Position numbers and translations under genes: made by a program
Assembly: GCA_023393065.1 (NCBI GenBank)
Contig: JAEWMX010000015.1
Location: 186,001-250,000, forward strand
Length of the DNA: 64,000 nt
Direction of reading: 5' to 3'
Origin: Bacillota bacterium
Lineage (GTDB): Bacteria; Bacillota_I; Bacilli_A; RFN20; CAG-826
Shown: piece by piece, positions 25,969-34,347 of the stretch
How positions within the stretch are numbered: position 1 is the first letter of the stretch
How the letters are laid out: each line of letters begins with the position of its first letter
The notes under the pieces: model-generated
What the model was told of the DNA's origin: nothing
Seen by the model: the letters and a program-made list of their open reading frames with translations, nothing else
Database searches by the model: none

Positions 25969-27870
25969 ATGAAATTAATTCTTCCAAGTGGCGATGAGCT
26001 CGTTCTCGAAGCTGGACAAAACGGCTATGACGCCGCTAGCAAAATCAGTGTCAGCCTTGCCAAAAAAGCTATTGCTTATCGTCTGGATGGTAAGCTTAAC
26101 GATCTTTTTTCCACCATCGACCACGATGGGCGTTTTGAGGTCGTTAACGAAGGTGACAAAGAAGCCTTTGAACTGCTAAATCACTCGACTTCCCATCTTC
26201 TGGCCCACGCCATCATGCGCCTTTATCCCGCTGCTCATATCGGTTTTGGACCAAGCATTGAAGAAGGCTTTTATTACGATATCGATTTTCCCGTCGCCAT
26301 CACTGATGCGGATCTATTAACCATCGAAAACGAGATGCGCAAAATCGCTAAGGAAAATCATCGAATCATTCGCCGCGAAGTATCGTATGATGAGGCTTTA
26401 AAACTATTTGAAAATAACCCATATAAAGTCGAATTGATCAAAGAAATCGGATCAAATATCTCAATCTATTCCCAAGGTGACTTTTTCGATTTGTGCACCG
26501 GCCCTCATCTCCCTAATACAAACCTGATTCGCCATTTCAAATTAATCAGCCTCGCGGGCGCCTATTGGCGCGGCAACTCCGACAATAAACAGCTGACGAG
26601 AATCTATGGAACTTCTTTCTTTTCTAAAGAAGATTTGGAAAAGCATCTAGCCATTCTTGAAGAGCGCAAAAAGCGCGATCACCGCCGCCTGGGCAAAGAA
26701 TTGGGCTTATTCATGGTTTCGGAATACGGGCCAGGTTTTCCCTTCTGGCTACCCAACGGGATGATTCTTCGCAATGAATTAGAAAACTTCTGGTATAAAA
26801 AGCACGAGCAAGAAGGCTATGTCTTCATCAAGACGCCAACTATGCTTTCAAAAGAATTGTGGATTACTAGCGGGCACTACGAAAACTATCGTGAGAATAT
26901 GTATTTTAGCCAAATCGATGATCGCGAATTTGCCATTAAGCCGATGAACTGCCCGGGTAGTTTATTGGTCTACAAAAACGAACTCCATTCGTATAAGGAT
27001 TTTCCGATTCGCGTCGGCGAACTCGGCCTAGTCCACCGCCACGAAGCAAGCGGCGCGCTCTCAGGGCTATTTCGCGTTCGCGCCTTTACGCAAGACGATG
27101 CCCACATATATTGCCGCGAAGACCAATCGGTCGCCGAAGTCGTAAGGATGTTAAAGCTGTATGACGAAGTCTATTCGATTTTTGGTCTTTCTTACCACAT
27201 CGAATTAAGCACGCGTCCCGCCAAGAAATTCATCGGAACTATTGAGAACTGGAATCGCTCTGAGCAAGCGCTTGCTGAAGCCTGCAAAGCCATCGGTCGC
27301 GACTACATCGTCAACGAAGGCGACGGGGCTTTCTACGGACCTAAACTTGATTTCAAACTTCGCGATTCGATGGGGCGCATCTGGCAGTGTGGAACGATTC
27401 AATTCGACATGAATCTTCCTGAGCGCTTCGATATTACATACATCGATTCTCGCGGCGAGAAAGTACGACCCGTCATGCTCCATCGCGCTCTTTTCGGAAG
27501 TCTCGAGCGTTTCATCGGAATTCTAATTGAGCACTATGGTGGCGCTTTCCCAACTTGGCTCGCTCCCCTTCAGGTCAACCTCATTCCCGTCAATAATAAC
27601 ATCCATGGCGAATACGCTCATCAAGTAGCCTCTCATCTTCGCAGTCTCGGCATTCGCGCCAGCGTTGATGATTCAGAAGAGAAAGTCGGCTTCAGACTCC
27701 GCAACTCGCAAGTAAAAAAGATTCCTTACACAATTGTCATCGGCGATAATGAAAAGCGCGATCAGACGCTTACTTATCGGCTTTATGGACAGGAAAAACA
27801 AATCACGATTTCTCAAGTAGAATTCGAAAATTTGATACTCGACGAAATCACATCCAAACGGCATTATTAA
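25969..27870 (+). CDS. thrS: Threonyl-tRNA synthetase
   Basis: 633 residues, standard. Domains in order are TGS (1-60), the editing domain with NHSTSHLLAHAIMRL and DLCTGPHLPNT (60-225), the class II core with PMNCPGSLLVYKN, VHRHEASGALSGLFRVRAF (motif 2) and HRALFGSLERFIGILIEH (motif 3), and the anticodon-binding domain (about 535-633). It charges tRNA(Thr) and hydrolyses Ser-tRNA(Thr). AAAGGAG precedes the ATG. It is regulated by the T-box upstream. thrS directly before infC matches B. subtilis. Confidence 0.98.
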   Translation: MKLILPSGDELVLEAGQNGYDAASKISVSLAKKAIAYRLDGKLNDLFSTIDHDGRFEVVNEGDKEAFELLNHSTSHLLAHAIMRLYPAAHIGFGPSIEEGFYYDIDFPVAITDADLLTIENEMRKIAKENHRIIRREVSYDEALKLFENNPYKVELIKEIGSNISIYSQGDFFDLCTGPHLPNTNLIRHFKLISLAGAYWRGNSDNKQLTRIYGTSFFSKEDLEKHLAILEERKKRDHRRLGKELGLFMVSEYGPGFPFWLPNGMILRNELENFWYKKHEQEGYVFIKTPTMLSKELWITSGHYENYRENMYFSQIDDREFAIKPMNCPGSLLVYKNELHSYKDFPIRVGELGLVHRHEASGALSGLFRVRAFTQDDAHIYCREDQSVAEVVRMLKLYDEVYSIFGLSYHIELSTRPAKKFIGTIENWNRSEQALAEACKAIGRDYIVNEGDGAFYGPKLDFKLRDSMGRIWQCGTIQFDMNLPERFDITYIDSRGEKVRPVMLHRALFGSLERFIGILIEHYGGAFPTWLAPLQVNLIPVNNNIHGEYAHQVASHLRSLGIRASVDDSEEKVGFRLRNSQVKKIPYTIVIGDNEKRDQTLTYRLYGQEKQITISQVEFENLILDEITSKRHY

Positions 27871-27876
27871 TAATGC

Positions 27877-27905
27877 TTGACACGCTTGCGTAGCAATGTT
27901 AAACT
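27877..27905 (+). promoter_or_regulatory. Promoter of infC-rpmI-rplT
   Basis: Consensus TTGACA (27877-27882), a 17-base spacer and TAAACT (27900-27905). The same TAAACT -10 variant drives rpmB at 49686. Confidence 0.85.
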
Positions 27906-27911
27906 AACCGG

Positions 27912-28036
27912 CGTAGATAAAAACGTAGAAAGAAGACGCGCCTGCTTCTCACCAGATTAACATCGTTAATTGGTCAATGCTACAAAACGAAAGTTTTAAA
28001 TAACGGGCGCCTACTAGCGTCCGTTTTATTTACATG
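27912..28036 (+). promoter_or_regulatory. infC leader with attenuator (probable L20-type leader)
   Basis: A leader of about 125 bases has paired segments (GATTAAC and GTTAAT around 27955-27970) and ends in a terminator: AACGGGCGC (28002-28010) pairs with GCGTCCGTT (28017-28025), then T-rich sequence. In Bacillus this operon is attenuated by L20 binding its leader. The position and the terminator fit that; the L20 contact site was not identified. Confidence 0.65.
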
Positions 28037-28054
28037 AAAAGGAGTTGATCGACC

Positions 28055-28609
28055 ATAGCTAACCTACCCATGAACCCTGGACAAAAACGTCCGGAGGCAA
28101 ACAACGACCTCGTCAATGAACGGATTCGCTTTCCCGAAGTTCTCGTCATCGGACCCGATGGCAGTTCACTTGGTAAAATGAGTTCGCGTGCCGCCAACGA
28201 TATGGCGAATCGCTATGAACTTGACTTGCTCTGCGTCGCGCCAAATGCCAATCCTCCAGTATGCAAAATACTAAATTATGGCAAATATCGTTTTGAAGCC
28301 CAAAAGCGCGCCAAGGAAAGTCGCAAAAACCAAAAGATTATTGAAATTAAGGAAGTCCAACTGACACCACAAATCGGCATTCACGATCTGATGGTAAAAG
28401 TAAAAGGGGCAATCGGCTTTTTCCAAGATGGCAATAAGGTCAAAGTCGGCGTTCGCTTTCGCGGGCGTCAACTAGCCCATCCGGAAGTCGGAAAAGAAGT
28501 GCTCGATAAGTTCATTGAACTCGTTCAAGAATATGCTAGCGTCGAAAAAGAAGGCGAACTCGAAGGTAAATGGATGACCGCAATTCTCGCCTCTAAAATC
28601 AAAAAATAG
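28055..28609 (+). CDS. infC: Translation initiation factor IF-3, apparent AUA start
   Basis: 184 residues if translation begins at the ATA at 28055. AAAAGGAG (28037-28044) is ten bases before this ATA but 25 before the first in-frame ATG (28070), so the ribosome site points to ATA. The N-domain runs from NERIRFPEVLVIGPDG, the linker is the Lys-rich region around YRFEAQKRAKESRK, and the C-domain contains KEVQLTPQIGIHDL and VRFRGRQLAHPEVG. IF-3 rejects non-standard start codons, and infC genes often use a rare start for self-regulation. It is first in the operon infC-rpmI-rplT. Confidence 0.93.
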   Translation: MANLPMNPGQKRPEANNDLVNERIRFPEVLVIGPDGSSLGKMSSRAANDMANRYELDLLCVAPNANPPVCKILNYGKYRFEAQKRAKESRKNQKIIEIKEVQLTPQIGIHDLMVKVKGAIGFFQDGNKVKVGVRFRGRQLAHPEVGKEVLDKFIELVQEYASVEKEGELEGKWMTAILASKIKK

Positions 28610-28620
28610 GAGAAAACAAC

Positions 28621-28815
28621 ATGCCAAAAATGAAAAGCAAAAGAGCTTTGATGAAACGCATCAAAGTTACTGGCAGCGGCAAAGTGAAGCGCCATGCGGC
28701 TTATACTTCACACTTAGCCCCACGTAAAACAACCAAACAAAAGCGCCATTTGAGAAAGGCGCGTCTCGTCTCGCATAGCGATTACAAACGAATTAAATTT
28801 CTCATCATCAAATAG
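28621..28815 (+). CDS. rpmI: 50S ribosomal protein L35
   Basis: 64 residues: MPKMKSKRALMKRIKVTGSG at the start, then a basic stretch (HLAPRKTTKQKRHLRKARLV), the L35 signature. It is a small rRNA-binding protein of the large subunit. AGGAGAAAACAAC precedes the ATG. It is in the usual order between infC and rplT. Confidence 0.98.
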   Translation: MPKMKSKRALMKRIKVTGSGKVKRHAAYTSHLAPRKTTKQKRHLRKARLVSHSDYKRIKFLIIK

Positions 28816-28827
28816 GAGGTGCCCTGA

Positions 28828-29187
28828 ATGGCAAGAGTAAAAGGTGGCACCGTCACGCGTGCCCGACGCAAAAAAGTATTAAAAAGAGCTAAAGGATATT
28901 TCGGCAGCAAGCATCTATTGTTCAAGACGGCTAAAGAACAAGTCATGCATTCTTTGATGTATGCCTACATCGATCGCCGAAAGATTAAAAGAGACTATCG
29001 CAAATTATGGATTAAGCGCATCAATGCCGCCTGCAGAATGTGCGACATCTCGTATTCTCGTTTCATCAACGGCTTATCCCTTGCAAAGATCGATATCAAC
29101 CGCAAGATGCTTTCCGAACTCGCAATCAACGACTTTGAGGCCTTCAAACAACTCGTCGAGCTCAGCAAAAAAGCCAGCGCTAAATAA
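28828..29187 (+). CDS. rplT: 50S ribosomal protein L20
   Basis: 119 residues, standard. RVKGGTVTRARRKKVLKRAK and the long basic helix (YAYIDRRKIKRDYRKLWIKR) identify L20, which is needed early in 50S assembly and represses this operon in Bacilli. AGGAGGTG gives a strong ribosome site. A terminator follows. Confidence 0.98.
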   Translation: MARVKGGTVTRARRKKVLKRAKGYFGSKHLLFKTAKEQVMHSLMYAYIDRRKIKRDYRKLWIKRINAACRMCDISYSRFINGLSLAKIDINRKMLSELAINDFEAFKQLVELSKKASAK

Positions 29188-29205
29188 ACATTAGCAAATT
29201 AAAAT

Positions 29206-29233
29206 AAGGTCGCAAATCAGCGACCTTTTTTAT
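29206..29233 (+). terminator. Terminator of infC operon
   Basis: AAGGTCGC (29206-29213), loop AAATCA, GCGACCTT (29220-29227), then a T run. It lies between the convergent rplT and thiI. Confidence 0.93.
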
Positions 29234-29252
29234 TATGTGTCGATAAGAATTT

Positions 29253-30434
29253 TTACGGCAAATCTTCGCTATTTGCGGATATTATGGCTGATTTCGTACC
29301 GTTTATGGCTTCGACGATCAGACTTTCAAAATCAAATTGTTGCTCGCCCCAAATCGTCGATTTGTAATTCGGTTTAGTCCGCGGATTGTGCGGTCGAAAA
29401 ATCGTGCAGCAGTCTTCGTAAGGGCGGATTGAAATGTCGTATGTTTTTATCTTTTTGGCGATGCAAATGATATCGTTCTTATCATAAGTTACTAGCGGGC
29501 GAATCACCGGCATATTGGTCACTTCATTGATGACACGCATCGACTTCAAAGTTTGACTAGCCACTTGCCCGATCGATTCGCCGTTAGCGATAGCCTGGCA
29601 TTTTCTGATGTTGGCGAGTTGGGCGCTGATGCGATACATCATTCTCCTCATCACCGTAATGGCATAGCTTTCGTCGACGTGATCATAAATTGCTTCTTGC
29701 AGTTTGGTGAATGGAACGATATGGAGGCGAATGCTCTCCTGATATCGAGCCAAATTTTTTAACAAATCGCAAACTTTGTCGATAACTCCGCTGCTAGTAT
29801 AGGGCGGTGAGGCAAAGTGAATGCACTCGAGGGTTACACCGCGCTTCATCAGCAGATAGGCGGCGACCGGGGAATCGATTCCTCCCGAAACCATCATCAA
29901 CACCTTTCCGGCTATGCCTAGAGGATAGCCACCAGCTCCTTTAAAAGTATCGAGCGATAGATAAACACCTTCGTGTCGAACTTCGATAACAAGCGTTAAA
30001 TCGGGGTTGATGACATCGACTTTTAGTTTGGTATTGATAAGGATTTCTTTGGCGACGAGGCGATTGATCTCATCGCTGATTATCGGAAAGGTTTTGTCGC
30101 TTCTTTTGGAGCGGACCTTAAAGGTTTGGCCTTCTTTTTCAAGGACCATTTCCAAGGCCCTCTTTTTTATTAATTCGAGATTTTTTTCAATTTTGCTGAC
30201 GAGCGACAAGGAGTTGATTCCGCTCACTTCTTGAAGTTCCTCTATCATCGCGTAAGGATCGTTATCGCCGATGATGACATAAATGTGGTCAAAGCGCGTT
30301 TCAAGTTTTACTTCGACAAAGCGATCTGCTAATTTAGTGCGGATATTCGACGCCAACAACTTGACGAAATCCATTTTGTTTCGACCTTTAGTCGAAAGTT
30401 CGCCATAGCGAATCATGATACGGTCGTAAATCAT
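29253..30434 (-). CDS. thiI: tRNA 4-thiouridine synthase ThiI
   Basis: 393 residues. An N-terminal ferredoxin-like domain (YGELSTKGRNK), a THUMP domain (about 60-165, VEVRHEGVYLS) and a PP-loop ATP pyrophosphatase (MVSGGIDSPVAAYLLMKRG, about 180) are present. No C-terminal rhodanese domain is present, as in Bacillus ThiI. It adenylates U8 of tRNA and inserts sulfur from a cysteine desulfurase. The desulfurase gene immediately upstream overlaps it by four bases (ATGA), matching the nifZ-thiI pair of B. subtilis. Confidence 0.96.
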   Translation of the reverse strand: MIYDRIMIRYGELSTKGRNKMDFVKLLASNIRTKLADRFVEVKLETRFDHIYVIIGDNDPYAMIEELQEVSGINSLSLVSKIEKNLELIKKRALEMVLEKEGQTFKVRSKRSDKTFPIISDEINRLVAKEILINTKLKVDVINPDLTLVIEVRHEGVYLSLDTFKGAGGYPLGIAGKVLMMVSGGIDSPVAAYLLMKRGVTLECIHFASPPYTSSGVIDKVCDLLKNLARYQESIRLHIVPFTKLQEAIYDHVDESYAITVMRRMMYRISAQLANIRKCQAIANGESIGQVASQTLKSMRVINEVTNMPVIRPLVTYDKNDIICIAKKIKTYDISIRPYEDCCTIFRPHNPRTKPNYKSTIWGEQQFDFESLIVEAINGTKSAIISANSEDLP

Positions 30435-31561
30435 GAGCGAACCCTATTCATTATTTCATCAAAAGCGCGAATAAACGCTTGCACTTCTTCAATTGTTGAA
30501 TCTGAATCGAAGCTGATGCGCAAAGTGTTTCTGGCGAGGCCGTCATTTCTTCCAAGAGCTTGAACGACATATGATGCGGAATCGGTTTTGGCATGACATG
30601 CACTCACCGAAGAAATCATGATTCCGAGATTGGAAAGAGCTTCGACGATGACACTAGCCCGCTTGTCGGTCAAAGAGACATTTAAAATATAGCTTGAAGC
30701 TTTTTCAGGGCTGTTAATAATTATATTTTCCCTTTTTGATAAATGGCTTCTAAGCAAAGAATTCAAGATAGCAACGGATCGCGCATTTTTTGCTTCGTTA
30801 CCGATAGCGTGTTGAGTAGCGAGAGCCAGGGTGTAAGCGAGAGCCGGACTGATCGTCGAACTCCGAAAACCATATTCCTGACCGCCGCCGCTTAAAAGCG
30901 GAAGGAGTTCGATGTTCTTGCGCAAGATCAGAGCACCGCTGCCTTTGAGACCATTTATTTTGTGTCCGGAAATCGAAAGTAAGTCAATGTTGCGATATGG
31001 GAGTGGCACCTTGCCGATTCCTTGGCTTGCATCCACATGCAAAACCGCTCGTGAGTATTGATGGACAATCGCGGCGATTTCCTGTATCGGGTTAATGCTG
31101 CCAATTTCATTGTTAACCGCCATGATGGAAACGATTATCGTGTTTTTCTTTAAGGCGTTGCGCACATCTTCGAGGCGCACATGACCTTGATGATTGACAT
31201 TGAGAATCGTGAGCTCGAAACCATACAAATCACGTAGTTGGAGAGCACATTCAAGAACCGAAGGGTGCTCGATATTGCTGATGATGATATGCTTCCCACG
31301 CTGCTGATGCCTTAAGGCATACCCCTTGAGCGCGAGATTATTGGCTTCGGTCGCCGATGAGCAAAAAACGCTGCGATGCGTCTCTTCAACTCCGAGAGTG
31401 TCAAGGAGAATCGAGCGCGCTTTGTTGAGATATTTTTCGGCTTCGCGTCCAAAAGCGTGGTTGCTGTTAACATTAGCAAACACTTCGCCTTCAATCTTTT
31501 GAAAAATATCAATTAATTCGCGCCGCGGTCTTGTCGTGGCTGCGTTATCTAAATAAATCAT
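30431..31561 (-). CDS. Cysteine desulfurase (NifS/NifZ type)
   Basis: 376 residues from the ATG at 31561 (MIYLDNAATTRPRRE). The frame extends about 64 codons further but that stretch overlaps ezrA and has no family similarity. The PLP lysine lies in ISGHKINGLKGSG (about 197) and the sulfur-carrying cysteine in VSACHAKTD (about 317). It takes sulfur from cysteine as a persulfide and hands it to ThiI. No Shine-Dalgarno sequence is found near the start, so it may depend on coupling with ezrA, whose stop is 19 bases upstream. Confidence 0.94.
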   Translation of the reverse strand: MIYLDNAATTRPRRELIDIFQKIEGEVFANVNSNHAFGREAEKYLNKARSILLDTLGVEETHRSVFCSSATEANNLALKGYALRHQQRGKHIIISNIEHPSVLECALQLRDLYGFELTILNVNHQGHVRLEDVRNALKKNTIIVSIMAVNNEIGSINPIQEIAAIVHQYSRAVLHVDASQGIGKVPLPYRNIDLLSISGHKINGLKGSGALILRKNIELLPLLSGGGQEYGFRSSTISPALAYTLALATQHAIGNEAKNARSVAILNSLLRSHLSKRENIIINSPEKASSYILNVSLTDKRASVIVEALSNLGIMISSVSACHAKTDSASYVVQALGRNDGLARNTLRISFDSDSTIEEVQAFIRAFDEIMNRVRS

Positions 31562-31580
31562 GTTTTGAATGCTGAAAAAG

Positions 31581-33317
31581 TTAATTGCTGACGCCTCCGC
31601 CTTGGCGAAGTTTGCGCAGGGCGTTGCTCGTGTCGACATAGGCTTTTTCAAAATTTGCTTCATTGAAATGAGCTTCGCTTTGTAAGACGAGATGATGGAT
31701 GTCGCTAAGGTGTTGGCGGTCGCGATTGGCATACAAAATAGCGGATTCTGCAAGCGACATCATGTTGTTTTCGCTTTCGATCTCGTTGATGACTTTATCG
31801 CCTTCTTCGCTTAACCACTTTGTGTTATCGCTCACCGTTCCGATATCAATCGGAAGAACGTTGAGCACTTCATTAATCGTGTTTAACGCCCCGTAAATTT
31901 TATCGAGTGACTCACCGTATTTTTCGGTGAATTTATCAAGGGAGATGTCACGGACAATTTTTTCAGCTTTCTTGACGCGGTGATAAAAATCATAAATCAA
32001 CTCATATGCTCCTTCCGCCGTCTCTTTTAGCGAGTCGAGATATACTTGAAAATCCTCCATCATCGAAAGGGCGAGATTGGACTCGTCGCGGAGTTCGTGC
32101 ATCTTGCTGACCAAGATCGAATACGGCTGCTTGGTCGATGAGTGAATGAAAGTATCGAGCGATCGCTTGGTGGCTCCGACTTTGTTGATTTCGTTTTGGA
32201 TTTCGTTGACCCGATTGGCATAACCGGAGCTAATCACATAAATCTTTTTCACTTCCGGAATCGTGTTGCACAGGCGAATAAATTTCTTTTCAAGGGTATT
32301 GACGACGACATAGATGTCTTCGCATTCGGCATCAAAGACAACGCGAGCTTTTTTCTCTTCTTCAAAAAGAAGAAAGTACTCATCGATGCGGGCGATGATA
32401 TTGTCTAAGGCATCGTTTACATTGCCGAGTTCAAAGCTCTTTATTTTTTTGGTCAAGGCTTCAAGTTCGCGATTCATATCATAGATATTATTCTTGACGA
32501 TTAGGTGATGGAGCGGATACTTTGCATCGACCATCTCTTCATAGGCATTCATCAAAGAAGCGATTTTATCAGGGATGACGGTCGTCACCAAAGCGCAGAG
32601 ATTTGGAAGTTTGGCCAAGACGCGGCCGACTTCTTTGATGGCTTTTGATATTTGTGGAAGCAAGGTGTTGGCATCGTCATATTGAGCGGATTCGACAAAC
32701 TGCTCAAACTCATCAAAGAGACCATCGATATATTCGTAGACGGCATCAAATGAGGAGATGACGAGCTGCAAATCTCCTTGTTTAGAGTAATAATCTTGCT
32801 TAATTCTCCTGAGTTCCTCTTTTAAAGAAAGAGAGGCTTGGCGCGCTTCTTCTTCGGGCTTGACGACCGAGATGAGATCCCCGTTGAGCGTATTAACGTG
32901 TTTCTCATACGTTTCGATGATGTCTTTACCTTCCGGATAAGCGACTTTTAGCGCTTTGTATTTGCCTTCATCCACAAGATCTTTAAGCCCGTTTATCGTA
33001 TTTTGGGCTTGAGCGTCGAAACGGTCGCGAAGCTCTTTGAAACGCTTGAGATATTGAGTGTGCAGTTCGACATATAAAAGATTGGTGCGCGAGATGATTT
33101 CCAAACGTTTGACATACTGGGCATCTTGGCCAATTAGCAGGGCGTGAAGATATTCAAAGCGCCTTTCTAGCTCGCGAACCCGCTTGCGAGCGGAGTGGCG
33201 AACGATGACGAATTTATATAACAAAAAAATCGTCACACCCACAACTATGGCCGCTCCGATCGCTATGAAAATATAACCGGTCGTACCTAATAAGATGATC
33301 GTCGGGACTTCTGACAT
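31581..33317 (-). CDS. ezrA: Septation ring formation regulator EzrA
   Basis: 578 residues from the ATG at 33317; AAGG lies just before it, and a frame running to 33371 crosses the promoter. One N-terminal membrane helix (about residues 8-33, TGYIFIAIGAAIVVGVTIFL) is followed by a long, highly charged, all-helical region of spectrin-like repeats, the EzrA architecture. EzrA binds FtsZ and stops rings forming away from midcell. It is followed by the desulfurase and thiI, as in B. subtilis. Its presence argues for FtsZ-based division. Confidence 0.9.
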   Translation of the reverse strand: MSEVPTIILLGTTGYIFIAIGAAIVVGVTIFLLYKFVIVRHSARKRVRELERRFEYLHALLIGQDAQYVKRLEIISRTNLLYVELHTQYLKRFKELRDRFDAQAQNTINGLKDLVDEGKYKALKVAYPEGKDIIETYEKHVNTLNGDLISVVKPEEEARQASLSLKEELRRIKQDYYSKQGDLQLVISSFDAVYEYIDGLFDEFEQFVESAQYDDANTLLPQISKAIKEVGRVLAKLPNLCALVTTVIPDKIASLMNAYEEMVDAKYPLHHLIVKNNIYDMNRELEALTKKIKSFELGNVNDALDNIIARIDEYFLLFEEEKKARVVFDAECEDIYVVVNTLEKKFIRLCNTIPEVKKIYVISSGYANRVNEIQNEINKVGATKRSLDTFIHSSTKQPYSILVSKMHELRDESNLALSMMEDFQVYLDSLKETAEGAYELIYDFYHRVKKAEKIVRDISLDKFTEKYGESLDKIYGALNTINEVLNVLPIDIGTVSDNTKWLSEEGDKVINEIESENNMMSLAESAILYANRDRQHLSDIHHLVLQSEAHFNEANFEKAYVDTSNALRKLRQGGGVSN

Positions 33318-33335
33318 GATTTTTACCTTGTAAAG

Positions 33336-33344
33336 ATTATAGCA
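33336..33344 (-). promoter_or_regulatory. Extended -10 promoter of ezrA
   Basis: TGC-TATAAT on the minus strand (33344-33336). A start seven bases on leaves a leader of about 11 bases beginning with AGG, so the ribosome site sits at the very 5' end of the mRNA. Confidence 0.6.
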
Positions 33345-33490
33345 TTCATCAATGGCTATTTCAAAAATCATTTGGACTTTTTCTTATGAAAGACTTTTGA
33401 CTTTTAGCGAGGCGATAAAGTTCCAATTTTTGTAAAAAGCGAAGGCTTAATAATATTTATTAATCGGTTGAACCGCTCCATTTCTTTTTA

Positions 33491-33519
33491 TTGACTAATC
33501 GCCATCTTTCCTTTATAGT
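33491..33519 (+). promoter_or_regulatory. Promoter of rpsD
   Basis: TTGACT (33491-33496), 17 bases, TATAGT (33514-33519). The 33345-33490 stretch above it is AT-rich and holds no gene I can support. Confidence 0.85.
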
Positions 33520-33525
33520 TATCGT

Positions 33526-33685
33526 TGCATGTAATGCAGCATGTAAATACGCCTTGTCCGATGTCGGGAACAAATGTGATAGAGTAGCCTAAGCTCAATG
33601 GTGAAATAATATCCCAGACATCCGAAGGATGGAATTTGCACCTCTTGCTTTATATTGCAAAATATAAGGGAAAGGAGAATAGAAC
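33526..33685 (+). promoter_or_regulatory. Structured rpsD leader, probable S4 autoregulatory site
   Basis: About 160 bases lie between the promoter and rpsD. Several short hairpins can be drawn: GCAT/ATGC near 33526, CCGA/TCGG near 33559, CATCC-GAA-GGATG near 33619-33631, and TTATATT/AATATAA ending just before AAAGGAG. S4 represses its own mRNA in many bacteria, so this is the likely role. I could not match the Firmicute S4-leader consensus by eye. Confidence 0.5.
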
Positions 33686-34291
33686 ATGAGATTCACTGGT
33701 TCGGATTACAAACGCTCACGCCGACTTGGCTTTTCAACGCTTGAAACAGGCGAAGAGTTAAGAAAGAGATCATATGGTCCAGGTCAACACGGCAACGCTC
33801 GCAAAAGAAAACCTTCCGAATACGGAAAGCAATTAGTTGAAAAACAAAAGCTTCGTCATATGTACGGAGTTAATGAACGTCAATTCCGCCGCCTCTTCAA
33901 CATCGCTATTAAATCCAGCGAAGTTACCGGCATCGCATTCTTCCGCATTTTGGAATCGCGCCTTGATAACCTCGTCTTTAGAATGGGCTTTTCAAGAACG
34001 CGGCGCGGCGCCAAGCAACTCGTCAATCACGGTCATGTCACCGTCAACGGCAAAAAAGTCGACATCTCGTCATATCTTTGCTCGGTCAATGATGTCATCG
34101 CCATTCGCGAGTCAAGCAAAAACTTAAAAGTAATTAAAGAAGCGCTTGAGAGCAAGCCGTCATCCGTCGGATATGTCAAAGTCGATGCCGCAAAGCTCGA
34201 AGGAGTCTTCCTACGCGCCCCAGAGCGCAACGAACTTCCGCAAGACATTGTCGAAGCGCAAATCATCGAATACTACAACCGCTTACTGTAA
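33686..34291 (+). CDS. rpsD: 30S ribosomal protein S4
   Basis: 201 residues, the standard length. YGPGQHGNARKRKPSEYGKQL is replaced here by a close variant near residue 30. The S4 RNA-binding domain (RLDNLVFRMGFSRTRRGAKQ, about 92, to VNGKKVDISSYL) follows. S4 nucleates 30S assembly and typically lacks the N-terminal zinc cysteines in Bacilli, as here. AAAGGAG precedes the ATG. rpsD beside tyrS matches B. subtilis. Confidence 0.98.
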   Translation: MRFTGSDYKRSRRLGFSTLETGEELRKRSYGPGQHGNARKRKPSEYGKQLVEKQKLRHMYGVNERQFRRLFNIAIKSSEVTGIAFFRILESRLDNLVFRMGFSRTRRGAKQLVNHGHVTVNGKKVDISSYLCSVNDVIAIRESSKNLKVIKEALESKPSSVGYVKVDAAKLEGVFLRAPERNELPQDIVEAQIIEYYNRLL

Positions 34292-34306
34292 GAGGATAGG
34301 CAAAAA

Positions 34307-34331
34307 TAAAAGACCCCGCGGGGTCTTTTTT
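34307..34331. terminator. Terminator between rpsD and tyrS
   Basis: AAAAGACCCCG and CGGGGTCTTTT form a perfect palindrome followed by T residues. With flanking A and T runs it can act for both rpsD (plus) and tyrS (minus). Confidence 0.93.
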
Positions 34332-34347
34332 TGTTTTGTGAGAGCAA

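Noticed and set aside
31562..31753. 64-codon N-terminal extension of the cysteine desulfurase
   Set aside because: It overlaps the end of ezrA, lacks family similarity, and the protein normally begins at MIYLDNAAT.
33540..33640. Possible signal recognition particle or 6S RNA before rpsD
   Set aside because: No SRP tetraloop region or long bubble structure; position after an rpsD promoter fits a leader better.
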